Below are positions 7,206 through 18,156 of a DNA stretch of 64,000 nt, piece by piece. The DNA comes from Hypericibacter sp049323455. Lineage in GTDB: Bacteria > Pseudomonadota > Alphaproteobacteria > Dongiales > Dongiaceae. The notes below the pieces were generated by a model. The model ran no database searches. It was not told where the DNA came from and saw only the letters and a program-made list of their open reading frames with translations. The stretch is from NCBI GenBank assembly GCA_049323455.1, contig JBMONF010000011.1, positions 85,086 to 149,085 on the forward strand, given 5' to 3'. Numbering within the stretch: position 1 is the first letter of the stretch; every line of letters begins with the position of its first letter. Position numbers and translations under genes: made by a program.

Positions 7206-9428
7206 ATGCCGGAATCACGCACCAGTTCGGGCGCCGAGGGCGCCGGCGCGGCCCAAGCTGCGGCGCCGACGGTAAGCGTGCTGCTGCCGCTGCCGCTGGC
7301 GGGCGCCTACGACTATCGCCTGCCCGAGGGCATTGCTGTGGCACCCGGCGATTTCGTGATCGTGCCCCTGGGCCGGCGCGAGACGATCGGCGTGGTGTGG
7401 GGCGAGGGCAGCGGCGCGGTGGCGCCGGCGAAGCTCAGGGACGTCATCGAACGGCTGGAGGCGCCGCCGATGCCCGAAGCGATCCGCCGCTTCGTCGAAT
7501 GGGTGGCCGGTTACAGCATGGCGCCCTTGGGCGCGGTCTTGCGCATGGCGATGAGCGTGTCGGCGGCCCTCGAGCCGCCCAGGGCGCTTACCGCCTATCG
7601 CCTGGCGGCCGGCGCCGCGCCGCCGCCGCGTCTCACGGCCGCGCGCCAGCGCGTGCTCGATCTGCTCAAGGAGGGGCCGCCGCGCCTGCTCTCGGAGCTG
7701 GCGCGCGAGGCCGGCGCCTCGACGAGCGTGATCAAGGGGCTGGTCGCGGCGGGCGCGGTCGAGACGGTCGAACTGCCGGCGCGCGCGAGCCCGCCGCCGC
7801 CCGATTGGCGCTTGCCCGGCCCGACGCTCGAGCCGGCCCAGGCCGAGGCGGCGGCGCGCCTGCGCGAGGCGGTGCGAACGGGCGGTTTCTCGGCCACGCT
7901 CGTCGACGGCGTCACCGGGGCCGGCAAGACCGAGGTCTATTTCGAGGCGATCGCGGCCGCACTCGAAGCGGGCCGGCAGGTGCTGGTGCTCTTGCCCGAG
8001 ATCGCGCTCTCGGCGCAGTGGCTGGAACGCTTCGAGCGGCGCTTCGGCGCCAAGCCCGCGCAGTGGCACTCCGATCTCGGCGCTGCCGAGCGGCGCTGGA
8101 CCTGGCGTGCGGTCGCCGAGGGGCGCATCCGCCTGGTGGTGGGCGCGCGCTCGGCCCTGTTCCTCCCCTTGGCCGAGCTCGGCCTCATCGTGGTCGACGA
8201 GGAGCACGAGGCCGCCTTCAAGCAGGAGGACGGCGTCATCTACCAGGCGCGCGACATGGCGGTGGTGCGCGCGCATCAGGGCGGCTTCCCGGTGCTGCTG
8301 GTCTCGGCCACGCCTTCGCTCGAGACGGTGCAGAACGTGGCGGCCGGGCGCTATCGCGCGGTCCACCTGCCCGATCGCCATGGCGGGGCGAGCCTGCCCG
8401 CGATCGAGACGATCGACCTCCGGCGTCATGCGCCGCCCCGCCAGAGCTGGCTGTCGCCGCCCTTGCGCGCGGCGCTCGCCGAGACGCTCGCCCAAGGCGA
8501 GCAGGCGCTGCTGTTCTTGAACCGGCGCGGCTATGCGCCCCTCACGCTTTGCCGTACCTGCGGCCATCGCCTGCAATGTCCGAACTGCACCGCCTGGCTG
8601 GTCGAGCATCGCTTCCGCGGCCGGCTGCAATGCCATCACTGCGGCTACATGGCCGAGTTGCCGCCCGCCTGCCCGGCTTGCGGGGCTGCCGGCAGCTTCG
8701 CGGCCTGCGGCCCCGGCGTCGAGCGGCTGGCCGAGGAAGCGATGGCGCTTCATCCCGACGCGCGGGTTGCGGTGATGACGAGCGACACCGTGTTCTCGCC
8801 GCGCGCGGCCGAGGAGATCGTGCGGCAGATCCAGGCCCACGAGATCGACCTGCTGATCGGTACGCAGATCGTGGCCAAGGGGCATCACTTCCCGATGCTG
8901 ACGCTGGTGGGCGTGGTGGATGCCGATCTGGGTCTGGGCGGCGGGGACTTGCGCGCGGCCGAGCGGACCTATCAGCTCCTGCACCAGGTGGCGGGGCGCG
9001 CCGGCCGGGCCGAGCGGCCTGGGCGCGTGCTGCTGCAGACTTACGCGCCGGAGCATCCGGTGATGCAGGCGCTGGTCAGCGGCGATCGCGACCGTTTCAT
9101 GGCGGAGGAAGCCGAGGATCGCAGGCGCACCGGCATGCCGCCCTTCGGCCGGCTGGCCGCCCTGATCCTTTCGGGCGATACGGCCGAGGCGGTGGACCGG
9201 CTCGCCCGCGAGGTCGCGGCCCGCGCACCCCATGTGGACGGCGTGACGGTGCTGGGGCCGGCACCGGCGCCGCTGGCGCTCTTGCGCGGCCGCCACCGCC
9301 GTCGCTTCCTGATGAAATGCCGACGCGACATCGCGCCGCAGCCGCTGATCCGCGAGTGGCTGGCGCCGGTGAAGCTTACCGGGAGCCTGCGCCTGCAGAT
9401 CGACATCGATCCCTACAGCTTCTTCTAA
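7206..9428 (+). CDS. priA: Primosomal replication restart helicase PriA
   Basis: A 740-residue superfamily 2 helicase. The N-terminal 3'-DNA-binding domain (about 20-120; V-L-L-P-L-P-L...Y-D-Y-R-L-P) is followed by a winged-helix linker. Walker A is G-V-T-G-A-G-K-T-E (about 235) and the DEEH box is near 331. A Cys-rich zinc insert (about 450-500: C-R-T-C-G-H...C-P-N-C, C-H-H-C-G...C-P-A-C-G) is followed by helicase motifs V and VI (G-T-Q-I-V-A-K-G-H-H-F, Q-V-A-G-R-A-G-R). It reloads the replisome at stalled forks. It is divergent from the transaldolase-like gene and upstream of the atp operon. Confidence 0.95.
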   Translation: MPESRTSSGAEGAGAAQAAAPTVSVLLPLPLAGAYDYRLPEGIAVAPGDFVIVPLGRRETIGVVWGEGSGAVAPAKLRDVIERLEAPPMPEAIRRFVEWVAGYSMAPLGAVLRMAMSVSAALEPPRALTAYRLAAGAAPPPRLTAARQRVLDLLKEGPPRLLSELAREAGASTSVIKGLVAAGAVETVELPARASPPPPDWRLPGPTLEPAQAEAAARLREAVRTGGFSATLVDGVTGAGKTEVYFEAIAAALEAGRQVLVLLPEIALSAQWLERFERRFGAKPAQWHSDLGAAERRWTWRAVAEGRIRLVVGARSALFLPLAELGLIVVDEEHEAAFKQEDGVIYQARDMAVVRAHQGGFPVLLVSATPSLETVQNVAAGRYRAVHLPDRHGGASLPAIETIDLRRHAPPRQSWLSPPLRAALAETLAQGEQALLFLNRRGYAPLTLCRTCGHRLQCPNCTAWLVEHRFRGRLQCHHCGYMAELPPACPACGAAGSFAACGPGVERLAEEAMALHPDARVAVMTSDTVFSPRAAEEIVRQIQAHEIDLLIGTQIVAKGHHFPMLTLVGVVDADLGLGGGDLRAAERTYQLLHQVAGRAGRAERPGRVLLQTYAPEHPVMQALVSGDRDRFMAEEAEDRRRTGMPPFGRLAALILSGDTAEAVDRLAREVAARAPHVDGVTVLGPAPAPLALLRGRHRRRFLMKCRRDIAPQPLIREWLAPVKLTGSLRLQIDIDPYSFF

Positions 9429-9531
9429 TAGGGGCTCGCCCGCGCCCCGGGAGGAGGGGTGCTCCCGCGGCCGGCGGGAAGCGCCGGAATCGGCCGGTTT
9501 TTCCGCGGGTTGATCGTCCGACCAAGGGGCG

Positions 9532-9560
9532 TTGCATGCCCCTTTCGTCTATGTTATTCA
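9532..9560 (+). promoter_or_regulatory. Candidate sigma-70 promoter of the atp operon
   Basis: TTGCAT at 9532-9537 and TATTCA at 9555-9560 are separated by 17 bases, a good match to the -35/-10 consensus spacing. It lies about 110 bases upstream of the atpH GTG start, in the only sizeable gap before the five F1 genes. The sequence match is seen; its use is inference. Confidence 0.4.
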
Positions 9561-9670
9561 CCGCGCGCCCGCGCCGCGGCGAAAGCCGTCGTCGCGCGGG
9601 GTTCATGTTGCCGGCGCGGTCTTGGTGGGAACGGAGCGCGCCTCACGGGAAGGAACGGAGACCAGCGAAG

Positions 9671-10230
9671 GTGGCAGCCCGAGGCACCGGCCCAGGCGGT
9701 CTAGCGGCGCGCTACGCCGCAGCGCTCTTCGAATTGGCCGACGAGAAGAAGCAGCTCGACGAGGTCGCGAAGGATCTGGGCGAGCTGAAGGCGATGTTGG
9801 GCGAGAGCGAGGATCTGCGCCGGCTGATCCGCAGCCCGCTCCTGTCGCGCACCGAGCAGGACCGCGCCATGGCGGCGCTCTTGGAAAAGGCGGGCCTGTC
9901 GGCGTTGGTCCGCCACTTCGTCGGGCTGGTGGCGCGCAACCGCCGCCTGTTCGCGCTTCCCGCCATGATCGACGAATATCTGACCGAGCTCGCACGCCGG
10001 CGCGGCGAGGCTTCCGCCCAGGTGATCTCGGCGCAACCGCTCGACGAGCGCCAGCGCCAGGCCGTGACCGAGGCGCTCCGGCGCGTCACCGGCGGCAAGG
10101 TCGCCGTGGACATGAAGGTCGACCCGAGCCTTTTGGGCGGCCTGGTCGTGAAGGTCGGCAGCCGCCTCATCGACAGCTCGCTCAAGACCAAGCTTCAGAG
10201 ACTCCAACTCGCCATGAAAGGGGTTGAGTG

Positions 10231-10231
<1 letters not shown>
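9671..10231 (+). CDS. atpH: F1F0 ATP synthase subunit delta
   Basis: A 186-residue delta (OSCP) subunit, the stalk that ties the F1 head to F0 b subunits. The N-terminal domain shows A-A-R-Y-A-A-A-L-F-E-L-A-D-E and the C-terminal G-G-L-V-V-K-V-G-S-R-L-I-D-S-S signature is near residue 160. The open frame runs on upstream without relation to the family. GTG at 9671, behind the purine-rich AAGGAACGGAG, gives the usual length. The stop overlaps the atpA ATG (TGATG). First gene of atpHAGDC. Confidence 0.92.
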
Positions 10232-11760
<1,529 letters not shown>

Positions 11761-11794
11761 ACGCCGTTCGAGGACAAGACCGGGCCCCCTCGCC

Positions 11795-12667
11795 ATGCCG
11801 AGCCTCAAGGATCTCAAGATCCGCATCAACAGCGTGAAGTCCACGCAGAAGATCACCTCGGCCATGAAGATGGTCGCGGCGGCCAAGCTCCGGCGCGCCC
11901 AGGAGCAGGCCGAGGCCGCCCGGCCCTATGCCGAGCGCATGGAGCGCATGCTGGGCTCGCTGGCGGCCACCATGGCGGGGCGGGAGGGCGCGCCGGCTCT
12001 GCTCGTCGGCACCGGCAAGGACCAGACCCATCTGGTCGTGGTGATGACCTCCGACCGCGGCCTGTGCGGCGGCTTCAACTCCTCGATCGTGCGCGGCGCC
12101 CGGCGCTTCGTGCGCGACCGGCTGGCCGAGGGCAAGACGGTCAAGATCCTGTGCGTCGGCCGCAAGGGTCGCGATCAGCTCCGGCGCGATTTCGGCAAGC
12201 TGATCCACCAGACCATCGACGAGGTCGGCCGGCCGCGCCTCACCTACGGCGAGGCGGCGAAGATCGCGGGGCGCATCACCCAGATGTTCGAGGCCGGCGA
12301 ATTCGACGTCTGCACGATCTTCTACAACAAGTTCAAATCGGCGATGACGCAGATCCTCACGCAGCAGCAGCTGATCCCGTTCGCGGGCGCCGGCGCTGCA
12401 GCGGCGGGCGACACGTTCTACGAGTACGAGCCGGACGAGCAGGAGATCCTGGCCGAGCTTCTGCCGCGCAACCTCGGCGTCCAGGTGTTCCGGGCGCTCC
12501 TGGAGAACGCGGCCTCGGAGCAGGGCGCCCGCATGACGGCGATGGACAACGCCACGCGCAACGCCGGCGACATGATCAACAGGCTCACCATCAACTACAA
12601 CCGCAGCCGCCAAGCTTACATCACCAAGGAGCTGATCGAGATCATCTCCGGTGCCGAGGCGCTGTGA
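11795..12667 (+). CDS. atpG: F1F0 ATP synthase subunit gamma
   Basis: A 290-residue central rotor shaft. The N-terminal coiled-coil helix carries L-K-D-L-K-I-R-I-N-S-V-K-S-T-Q-K-I-T-S-A-M-K-M-V, with the D-R-G-L-C-G-G-F-N block near residue 87. The C-terminal helix ends with the signature T-R-N-A-G-D-M-I-N and Y-N-R-S-R-Q-A-x-I-T-K-E-L-I-E-I. It lies 34 bases after atpA and 37 bases before atpD. Confidence 0.96.
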   Translation: MPSLKDLKIRINSVKSTQKITSAMKMVAAAKLRRAQEQAEAARPYAERMERMLGSLAATMAGREGAPALLVGTGKDQTHLVVVMTSDRGLCGGFNSSIVRGARRFVRDRLAEGKTVKILCVGRKGRDQLRRDFGKLIHQTIDEVGRPRLTYGEAAKIAGRITQMFEAGEFDVCTIFYNKFKSAMTQILTQQQLIPFAGAGAAAAGDTFYEYEPDEQEILAELLPRNLGVQVFRALLENAASEQGARMTAMDNATRNAGDMINRLTINYNRSRQAYITKELIEIISGAEAL

Positions 12668-12704
12668 CGAAGGACGCGATCTAGCGCGCCAGAAGGAGCA
12701 TTCA

Positions 12705-14129
12705 ATGGCCAAGAACCTTGTCGGCAAGATCACGCAGGTGCTGGGCGCCGTCGTCGACGTCCAGTTCGACGGCGACTTGCCGCCCATCCTGAACGCGCTG
12801 CATGTCGACAACCAGGGCAAGCGCCTCGTGCTCGAGGTGGCGCAGCATCTGGGCGAGAACACCGTGCGCACCATCGCGATGGACACCACCGACGGCCTCG
12901 TGCGCGGCCAGGAGGCGATGGACACCGGCGGCCCGATCGCGGTGCCGGTCGGCCCCGAGACCCTGGGCCGCATCATGAACGTGATCGGCGAGACGGTCGA
13001 CGAGCGCGGTCCCGTCGCTGCCAAGAAGAGCTACCCGATCCACCGCCCGGCGCCGGAGTTCATCGACCAGTCGACCGAGGCGCAGGTGCTGGTCACGGGC
13101 ATCAAGGTCGTGGACCTGCTGGCCCCTTACGCCAAGGGCGGCAAGATCGGCCTGTTCGGCGGTGCGGGCGTGGGCAAGACCGTGCTGATCATGGAGCTCA
13201 TCAACAACGTCGCCAAGGCGCATGGCGGCGTGTCGGTGTTCGCCGGCGTGGGCGAGCGCACGCGCGAGGGCAACGACCTCTATCACGAGATGATCGAATC
13301 GGGCGTCATCAAGCTCGACGGTCCCGGCTCCAAGGTGGCGCTCGTCTACGGCCAGATGAACGAGCCGCCGGGTGCGCGCGCCCGCGTCGGCCTCTCCGGC
13401 CTCACCGTCGCCGAGTATTTCCGCGACGAGGAGGGCCAGGACGTGCTGTTCTTCGTCGACAACATCTTCCGTTTCACCCAGGCGGGCTCCGAGGTCTCGG
13501 CGCTCCTGGGCCGCATTCCCTCGGCGGTGGGCTATCAGCCCACGCTCGCCACCGACATGGGTGCCTTGCAGGAGCGCATCACCACCACCAAGAAGGGTTC
13601 GATCACCTCGGTGCAGGCCATCTACGTGCCCGCCGACGACCTGACCGACCCGGCGCCGGCGACCTCCTTCGCGCACCTGGACGCCACGACCGTGCTGTCG
13701 CGCCAGATCGCCGAGCTCGGCATCTACCCGGCGGTGGACCCGCTCGATTCGACGAGCCGCATCCTCGACCCGCGCGTGGTGGGCGAGGAGCACTACGGCG
13801 TGGCGCGCGAGGTGCAGCGCGTGCTGCAGACCTACAAGTCGCTGCAGGACATCATCGCCATTCTCGGCATGGACGAGCTCTCCGAAGAGGACAAGCTGGT
13901 GGTGGCGCGCGCGCGCAAGATCCAGCGCTTCCTGTCGCAGCCCTTCCACGTCGCCGAGGTCTTCACCGGCTCGCCCGGCAAGTTCGTGAAGCTCGAGGAC
14001 ACCATCAAGGGCTTCAAGGGCATCGTCGCGGGCGAGTACGACGATCTGCCCGAGGCCGCCTTCTACATGGTCGGCACCATCGAGGAGGCGATCGAGAAGG
14101 CCCGCCAGATGGCCGCCGAGGCGGCCTGA
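12705..14129 (+). CDS. atpD: F1F0 ATP synthase subunit beta
   Basis: A 474-residue catalytic subunit. The P-loop G-G-A-G-V-G-K-T is at about residues 152-159, with G-E-R-T-R-E-G-N-D-L-Y and the D-E-L-S-E-E-D segment downstream. The signature P-A-V-D-P-L-D-S-T-S-R is near 345. ATG at 12705, ten bases after an AGAAGGAG Shine-Dalgarno, starts M-A-K-N; the open frame further upstream overlaps atpG and is not used. Confidence 0.97.
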   Translation: MAKNLVGKITQVLGAVVDVQFDGDLPPILNALHVDNQGKRLVLEVAQHLGENTVRTIAMDTTDGLVRGQEAMDTGGPIAVPVGPETLGRIMNVIGETVDERGPVAAKKSYPIHRPAPEFIDQSTEAQVLVTGIKVVDLLAPYAKGGKIGLFGGAGVGKTVLIMELINNVAKAHGGVSVFAGVGERTREGNDLYHEMIESGVIKLDGPGSKVALVYGQMNEPPGARARVGLSGLTVAEYFRDEEGQDVLFFVDNIFRFTQAGSEVSALLGRIPSAVGYQPTLATDMGALQERITTTKKGSITSVQAIYVPADDLTDPAPATSFAHLDATTVLSRQIAELGIYPAVDPLDSTSRILDPRVVGEEHYGVAREVQRVLQTYKSLQDIIAILGMDELSEEDKLVVARARKIQRFLSQPFHVAEVFTGSPGKFVKLEDTIKGFKGIVAGEYDDLPEAAFYMVGTIEEAIEKARQMAAEAA

Positions 14130-14173
14130 GGCGGATCTCGCGGCAGGCAAGTCGGACGAAAGGCTGAAGGCTC

Positions 14174-14590
14174 ATGGCGGAGCAGACGCAGTTCGAGCTG
14201 GTGTCACCGGAGCGGCTTCTCGTCGCCAAGGCGGTCGACATGGTGGTCGTGCCGGGAACGGAGGGCGATTTCGGCGTGCTGCCCCAGCATGCGCCCTTCA
14301 TCTCGAGCGTGCGGCCCGGCGTCATTGTCGTGTTCGAGGGCGGGCAGGCGACGGAGCGCATCTTCGTCGCCGGCGGCTTCGCCGAGGTCACGGCCGAGCG
14401 CTGCACGGTGCTGGCCGAGCAGGCGATGCCGCTCGCCGAGCTCGATCGCGGCCAGATCGAAGCCGAGCTCAAGGACGCGCGCGAGGATCTCGCCGACGCG
14501 AAGGACGAGGCTCAGCGCGCTGTCGCCGAGCGGGCGGTCGCCGTGGGCGAGGCCAAGCTCGCCGCCGCAACCGAGGGTTCGGCCTACTGA
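14174..14590 (+). CDS. atpC: F1F0 ATP synthase subunit epsilon
   Basis: A 138-residue epsilon subunit with an N-terminal beta-sandwich: F-E-L-V-S-P-E-R-L-L, then V-V-P-G-T-E-G-D-F-G-V-L-P-Q-H-A-P. A C-terminal two-helix region rich in Ala, Glu and Lys follows and can act as an inhibitory rotor latch. It closes the atpHAGDC operon. F0 genes are not adjacent, the usual alphaproteobacterial split. Confidence 0.95.
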   Translation: MAEQTQFELVSPERLLVAKAVDMVVVPGTEGDFGVLPQHAPFISSVRPGVIVVFEGGQATERIFVAGGFAEVTAERCTVLAEQAMPLAELDRGQIEAELKDAREDLADAKDEAQRAVAERAVAVGEAKLAAATEGSAY

Positions 14591-14736
14591 GGCTCGGTGG
14601 CGCGCCGCGCGCCGCACCCTTAACCCTTTGACACGAAAGGTCAAGGCCGATCGGGATCGGTCTTGCGCAATGGCGGCTGCGACCGCAGAATAGGCGCTGC
14701 CGAAAGGTAAATTTGGCGCGGTGCGAACAAAGCTAG

Positions 14737-15567
14737 ATGGGAAAAGCGATGAAGCACTGGACGCTCGACGACATTCCCTGGAACAAGTTCGATCCCGCCC
14801 TCGTCGATCCGGAGCTGCTCCGCATCGTCAAGGCCGCCAGCATGGTCGAATATAACGGCGGCGATTACGCCGCCTATCTCTGCAACGTCTTCGCCGACGA
14901 CCCCGCCTTCCAGGAGGTTGCGCGCGAGTGGGCGGTCGAGGAGGTGCAGCATGGCGCGGCGCTGGCGCGCTGGGCGGCCCTCGCCGATCCCGGGTTCGAC
15001 TTCGAGGAGAGCTTCGGCCGCTTCAAGGCCGGCTTCCGGATCCCGACCGGCGCGACCCGCTCGATCCGCGGCTCGCGCTCGGGCGAGCTGGTGGCGCGCT
15101 GCATCGTCGAGACCGGCACCAGCTCCTATTACACCGCGCTGATGGAGGCCGCGAAGGAGCCCGTGCTGAAGGAGATCTGCCGCAACATTGCGGCCGACGA
15201 GCTTCGGCACTACAAGCTCTTCTACGTTCATCTGAAGCGCTATCTGGAGCGCGAACGCATCGGCCGCTGGCGGCGCGTCCTGGTGGCGCTCAGGCGCATC
15301 ACCGAAACCGAGGACGACGAGCTCGCCTACGCCTACTACGCGGCCAATGGCGGCGCCGGCGCGGATTACGACCGCAAGCGCTGGAGCCGCGCCTATGCCC
15401 GTCGCGCCTACGGCTTCTACCGGCGCCACCACATTCAACGCGGCATCGCCATGGGGCTCAAGGCCGCGGGCCTCACGCCCAACGGCAAGCTCAACGCCTG
15501 GTTGACCGGGCTGGCCGCCTGGTTCATGGCGCGGCGGGTCCACCGACTGGCGCGCGCGGGCGCCTGA
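14737..15567 (+). CDS. Ferritin-like diiron domain protein (acyl-ACP desaturase/rubrerythrin-like)
   Basis: An all-helical protein of 276 residues, or 272 if the second ATG at 14749 is used. It has two carboxylate-His pairs spaced as in ferritin-like diiron proteins: E-E-V-Q-H near residue 70 and A-D-E-L-R-H near 154, plus further Glu residues in helices at 115-130. The helix order resembles stearoyl-ACP desaturase-like or rubrerythrin-like proteins, but no transmembrane segment or rubredoxin knuckle is visible. Substrate unknown; possibly an oxygenase or oxidative-stress protein. A monocistronic gene between the atp operon and a repeat-rich gap. Confidence 0.6.
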   Translation: MGKAMKHWTLDDIPWNKFDPALVDPELLRIVKAASMVEYNGGDYAAYLCNVFADDPAFQEVAREWAVEEVQHGAALARWAALADPGFDFEESFGRFKAGFRIPTGATRSIRGSRSGELVARCIVETGTSSYYTALMEAAKEPVLKEICRNIAADELRHYKLFYVHLKRYLERERIGRWRRVLVALRRITETEDDELAYAYYAANGGAGADYDRKRWSRAYARRAYGFYRRHHIQRGIAMGLKAAGLTPNGKLNAWLTGLAAWFMARRVHRLARAGA

Positions 15568-15611
15568 GCGCGTCGGCCGCCTGCAAGGCAGCGGCGTCAG
15601 TTCGATCCGAC

Positions 15612-15716
15612 AACCCCCTCACCCAGCTTCGGGTAGGGCTCGGCATTCCGCCTCGCCGACCCTTCGCAACCCTCTGCCCCAACGCGTTGGCGGAGAGGGA
15701 AGGGTGAGGGGGTGTT
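15612..15716. repeat. Palindromic intergenic repeat (CCCCTCACCC/GGGTGAGGGG type)
   Basis: The segment starts with CCCCCTCACCC and ends with GGGTGAGGGGG, complementary arms of about 11 bases, with smaller inverted pieces between. It sits in the gap between the ferritin-like gene and the end of the GMC gene and may also act as a bidirectional terminator. Related C-rich/G-rich elements occur at 46311 and 55047. Confidence 0.6.
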
Positions 15717-15746
15717 AATCTCACATCGGGCGAGAAGGCTCTTATC

Positions 15747-17252
15747 TCACGTAAGCCAGCTCGCGATGCGCTCGGCCACCAGCGCGGTCGGGATGTTGGT
15801 GTTGGCGCGCGGGATCACCGGCATGATCGAAGCATCGGCGACATAGCCGTCGGCGAGCCCGTGCAGCCGGCCGCGCGGATCGACCACCGCGCCGGCGCCG
15901 GGATCGGGCCCCATCGCGCAGCTGCCGACCGGATGCCAGTAATGCACCACGCTGGCGCGGATCCAGCTCTCGATCCGGGCCCTGCCGCCCGACATCGCGT
16001 TGGTGAAGGGCCGGCCCAGCAGATCGCGCAGCGATGCCTGGGCGACGATGTCGCGCAGGATTTCCACGCCATCGGCCAGGGCTGCGAGATCGGCACCGTC
16101 GGGATCGCTCAGATGGCGATGCTCGATGACGGGGGCGGCGGCTGGATCCGCCGAGGCCAGCCTGATCTCGCCGCGCGAGCGGGGCTCGAGGCCGGCGACA
16201 TAGATCTGCCAGCGCCAGGCGTTGGCGCCGTCGGCGACGCGGCCGCCTTCCGGGAAGATATGCAGATCGAAGCTTTCTTCCGCCTGTCGCGAGCGCGCCT
16301 TGATGATGACCAGCTCCTCCGGTGTCCAGTGTTCGCGCTCGAATGCCGCCGTCGACGCCTCGAGTGCGGGCGACCCGGCGAAGGCCACCGCGACCGCCGG
16401 GTGGTCCTGCAGATTGCGGCCGACGCCCGGCAGAGCATGAACGGGGCGGACACCGAAGCTTTTCAGCGCCGCCGGATCGCCGATGCCCGAGCGCAGCAGG
16501 ATCGCCGGCGAGCCATAGGCGCCGGCGGCGAGGATGGTGCGTCCGGCACGAATCGTCGTCGGCGCGCCGTCGACGATGGCCTCCGCACCGGCGATGCGGC
16601 CGCGCTCGACCAGAACCCGCGCCACCAGCGCGCCGCCCTTGACGGTCAGGTTGCGTCGGTTGCGCACGGGATCGAGATAGGCGAAGGCGGCGTTCCAACG
16701 CGTGCCGCGCAGGTTGTTGACGGGGCAGAATGCGGCGGCGACGTCTTCCGCGAGATCGTTCATGTCGGCCGAAGGCGGGAAGCCGGCCGCCAGCGCCGCC
16801 AGATGGACGGCCCGCTGGTAAGGCGGGATTTCATCGTCGTCATATCGGCGCACCTTGAAGCGCCGGTCGATGGCCTGCAGCAAGGGAAGCAACTCGCCCG
16901 CGGACCAACCGTCGTTGCCGCGCGCCGCCCAGCCGTCATAGTCCCGTCGCGTGCCCCAGACCGCGCTGCAGCCATTGTGCGCCGAGCATCCGCCGATCAC
17001 GCGCGCCCGCTCGTAAGGCACGCGCCGGCCTTCGATCAGCCGCCCGCTGTCGTAACCCCAATCGTGAGAGATCGGAATGCGGCGCGCATCGAGCAGCTCG
17101 CGCGGCCAGCGCCCTTCGCCGAGGGGGCCGTAGTCGGGCCCCGCTTCGAGCAGCAGGATCGTTTCGTTCGACCGTTCGGCGATGAGCCCGGCGAGCGCGC
17201 ATCCGGCGGTACCTCCGCCGAGGATGAGCGTGTCCACATGCGCTGGCATCAT
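15747..17252 (-). CDS. GMC-family FAD-dependent oxidoreductase (choline dehydrogenase-like)
   Basis: A 501-residue flavoprotein. The N-terminal dinucleotide-binding motif is L-I-L-G-G-G-T-A-G-C-A-L-A, with Glu of L-L-L-E-A-G-P near residue 37. The GMC signature R-V-I-G-G-C-S-A-H-N-G is near 85. The C-terminal catalytic region is H-Y-W-H-P-V-G-S-C-A-M-G, with His and a second conserved Asn in R-A-N-T-N-I-P-T. It oxidises an alcohol; substrate is unknown. No betaine aldehyde dehydrogenase is adjacent, so it need not be choline-specific. Confidence 0.88.
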   Translation of the reverse strand: MMPAHVDTLILGGGTAGCALAGLIAERSNETILLLEAGPDYGPLGEGRWPRELLDARRIPISHDWGYDSGRLIEGRRVPYERARVIGGCSAHNGCSAVWGTRRDYDGWAARGNDGWSAGELLPLLQAIDRRFKVRRYDDDEIPPYQRAVHLAALAAGFPPSADMNDLAEDVAAAFCPVNNLRGTRWNAAFAYLDPVRNRRNLTVKGGALVARVLVERGRIAGAEAIVDGAPTTIRAGRTILAAGAYGSPAILLRSGIGDPAALKSFGVRPVHALPGVGRNLQDHPAVAVAFAGSPALEASTAAFEREHWTPEELVIIKARSRQAEESFDLHIFPEGGRVADGANAWRWQIYVAGLEPRSRGEIRLASADPAAAPVIEHRHLSDPDGADLAALADGVEILRDIVAQASLRDLLGRPFTNAMSGGRARIESWIRASVVHYWHPVGSCAMGPDPGAGAVVDPRGRLHGLADGYVADASIMPVIPRANTNIPTALVAERIASWLT

Positions 17253-17625
17253 GCCAGTGTTCCCCTCTCGACCTTCGTGGCTTCAGGATGCGCCGTCCGC
17301 CCCGGAGAAGGGCTGCATCCGACGGAACGCGAGACTAACGGCTGAGTTTGCGCATTTGAACCTGATCGAAAGATTCGCTGATGCAAGTCAAAGGCGAATT
17401 TTATCGCGAGCGCACTGTGGTTAATGCATGTCGCCGCCTTCATCGCGCCACGGTTGCAAATCCCGGGCGATGCTCGGGCTTGACGGCATGGGCTCCAAGG
17501 AATCCGCCGCTGGCGGTCCATGCCGTGCGAGCCGAGGAGCGGATCGAACGAGGCCGACAGCGCACGTTGATTGGCGCGCCGATCAATCTCGTGCTCACGA
17601 AAGTTGTATGGCGGATCGCCTGCGG
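17253..17625. other. Intergenic region without recognisable gene
   Basis: 373 bases between the start of the GMC gene and the end of rppH. No open frame in it resembles a protein family. It should hold the minus-strand promoter of the GMC gene and the 3' end of the rppH transcript. Part of it (about 17330-17430) is less GC-rich than its surroundings. Confidence 0.5.
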
Positions 17626-18156
17626 TCAGGCTTGCCGCTCGGAACCGTTCGGACCGAATGCGAGATGGCCGAACTCGGCGATGAGGTCGCGATAGAGCTG
17701 CTGCTTGAACGGCACGATGAGCGCCGGCAATTCGTCCATCGGCGCCCAGCGCCAGGCCGAAAACTCGGGGTGCGGCGTGGCGATGTCGATGTCCTTGTCC
17801 TCGCCGATGAAGCGGAAGGCGAACCATTTCTGTTGCTGGCCGCGATATCGGCCGCGCCAGAGTTTCGCCACCAACTCGCGCGGCAGGTCGTAGCGCAGCC
17901 AGTCGCGGCTTTCGGCCAGAAGCCTTGCGCGGTCGGTGCCGATCTCCTCCCGCATCTCGCGCCAGGCGGCCGCCAGCGGCGTCTCGCCCTCGTCGATGCC
18001 GCCTTGCGGCATCTGCCAGGCTTCGCTCGGCATGTCGATGCGGCGCGCGACGAACACCTGGCCGCTTCGGTTCAGCAACATGATCCCGACGCCGGGCCGA
18101 TAAGGCAGCGCGGCGAGAGAATCGCCGCCGGCGACGGGATGTTCTTCTCCAGCCAT
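17626..18156 (-). CDS. rppH: RNA pyrophosphohydrolase RppH (Nudix)
   Basis: A 176-residue Nudix hydrolase that removes pyrophosphate from 5'-triphosphorylated mRNA, starting decay. It opens Y-R-P-G-V-G-I-M-L-L-N. The full Nudix box G-x5-E-x7-R-E-U-x-E-E-x-G is present as G-G-I-D-E-G-E-T-P-L-A-A-A-W-R-E-M-R-E-E-I-G (residues about 52-74). W-Q-M-P-Q-G-G and the C-terminal F-K-Q-Q-L-Y are typical of RppH. The ATG overlaps the stop of the upstream yibQ-like gene by one base. Confidence 0.92.
   Translation of the reverse strand: MAGEEHPVAGGDSLAALPYRPGVGIMLLNRSGQVFVARRIDMPSEAWQMPQGGIDEGETPLAAAWREMREEIGTDRARLLAESRDWLRYDLPRELVAKLWRGRYRGQQQKWFAFRFIGEDKDIDIATPHPEFSAWRWAPMDELPALIVPFKQQLYRDLIAEFGHLAFGPNGSERQA

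Noticed and set aside
14628..14656. TTGACA before the ferritin-like gene as a promoter
   Set aside because: No acceptable -10 at 16-18 bases; TTGACA is part of a weak inverted repeat with GTCAA.
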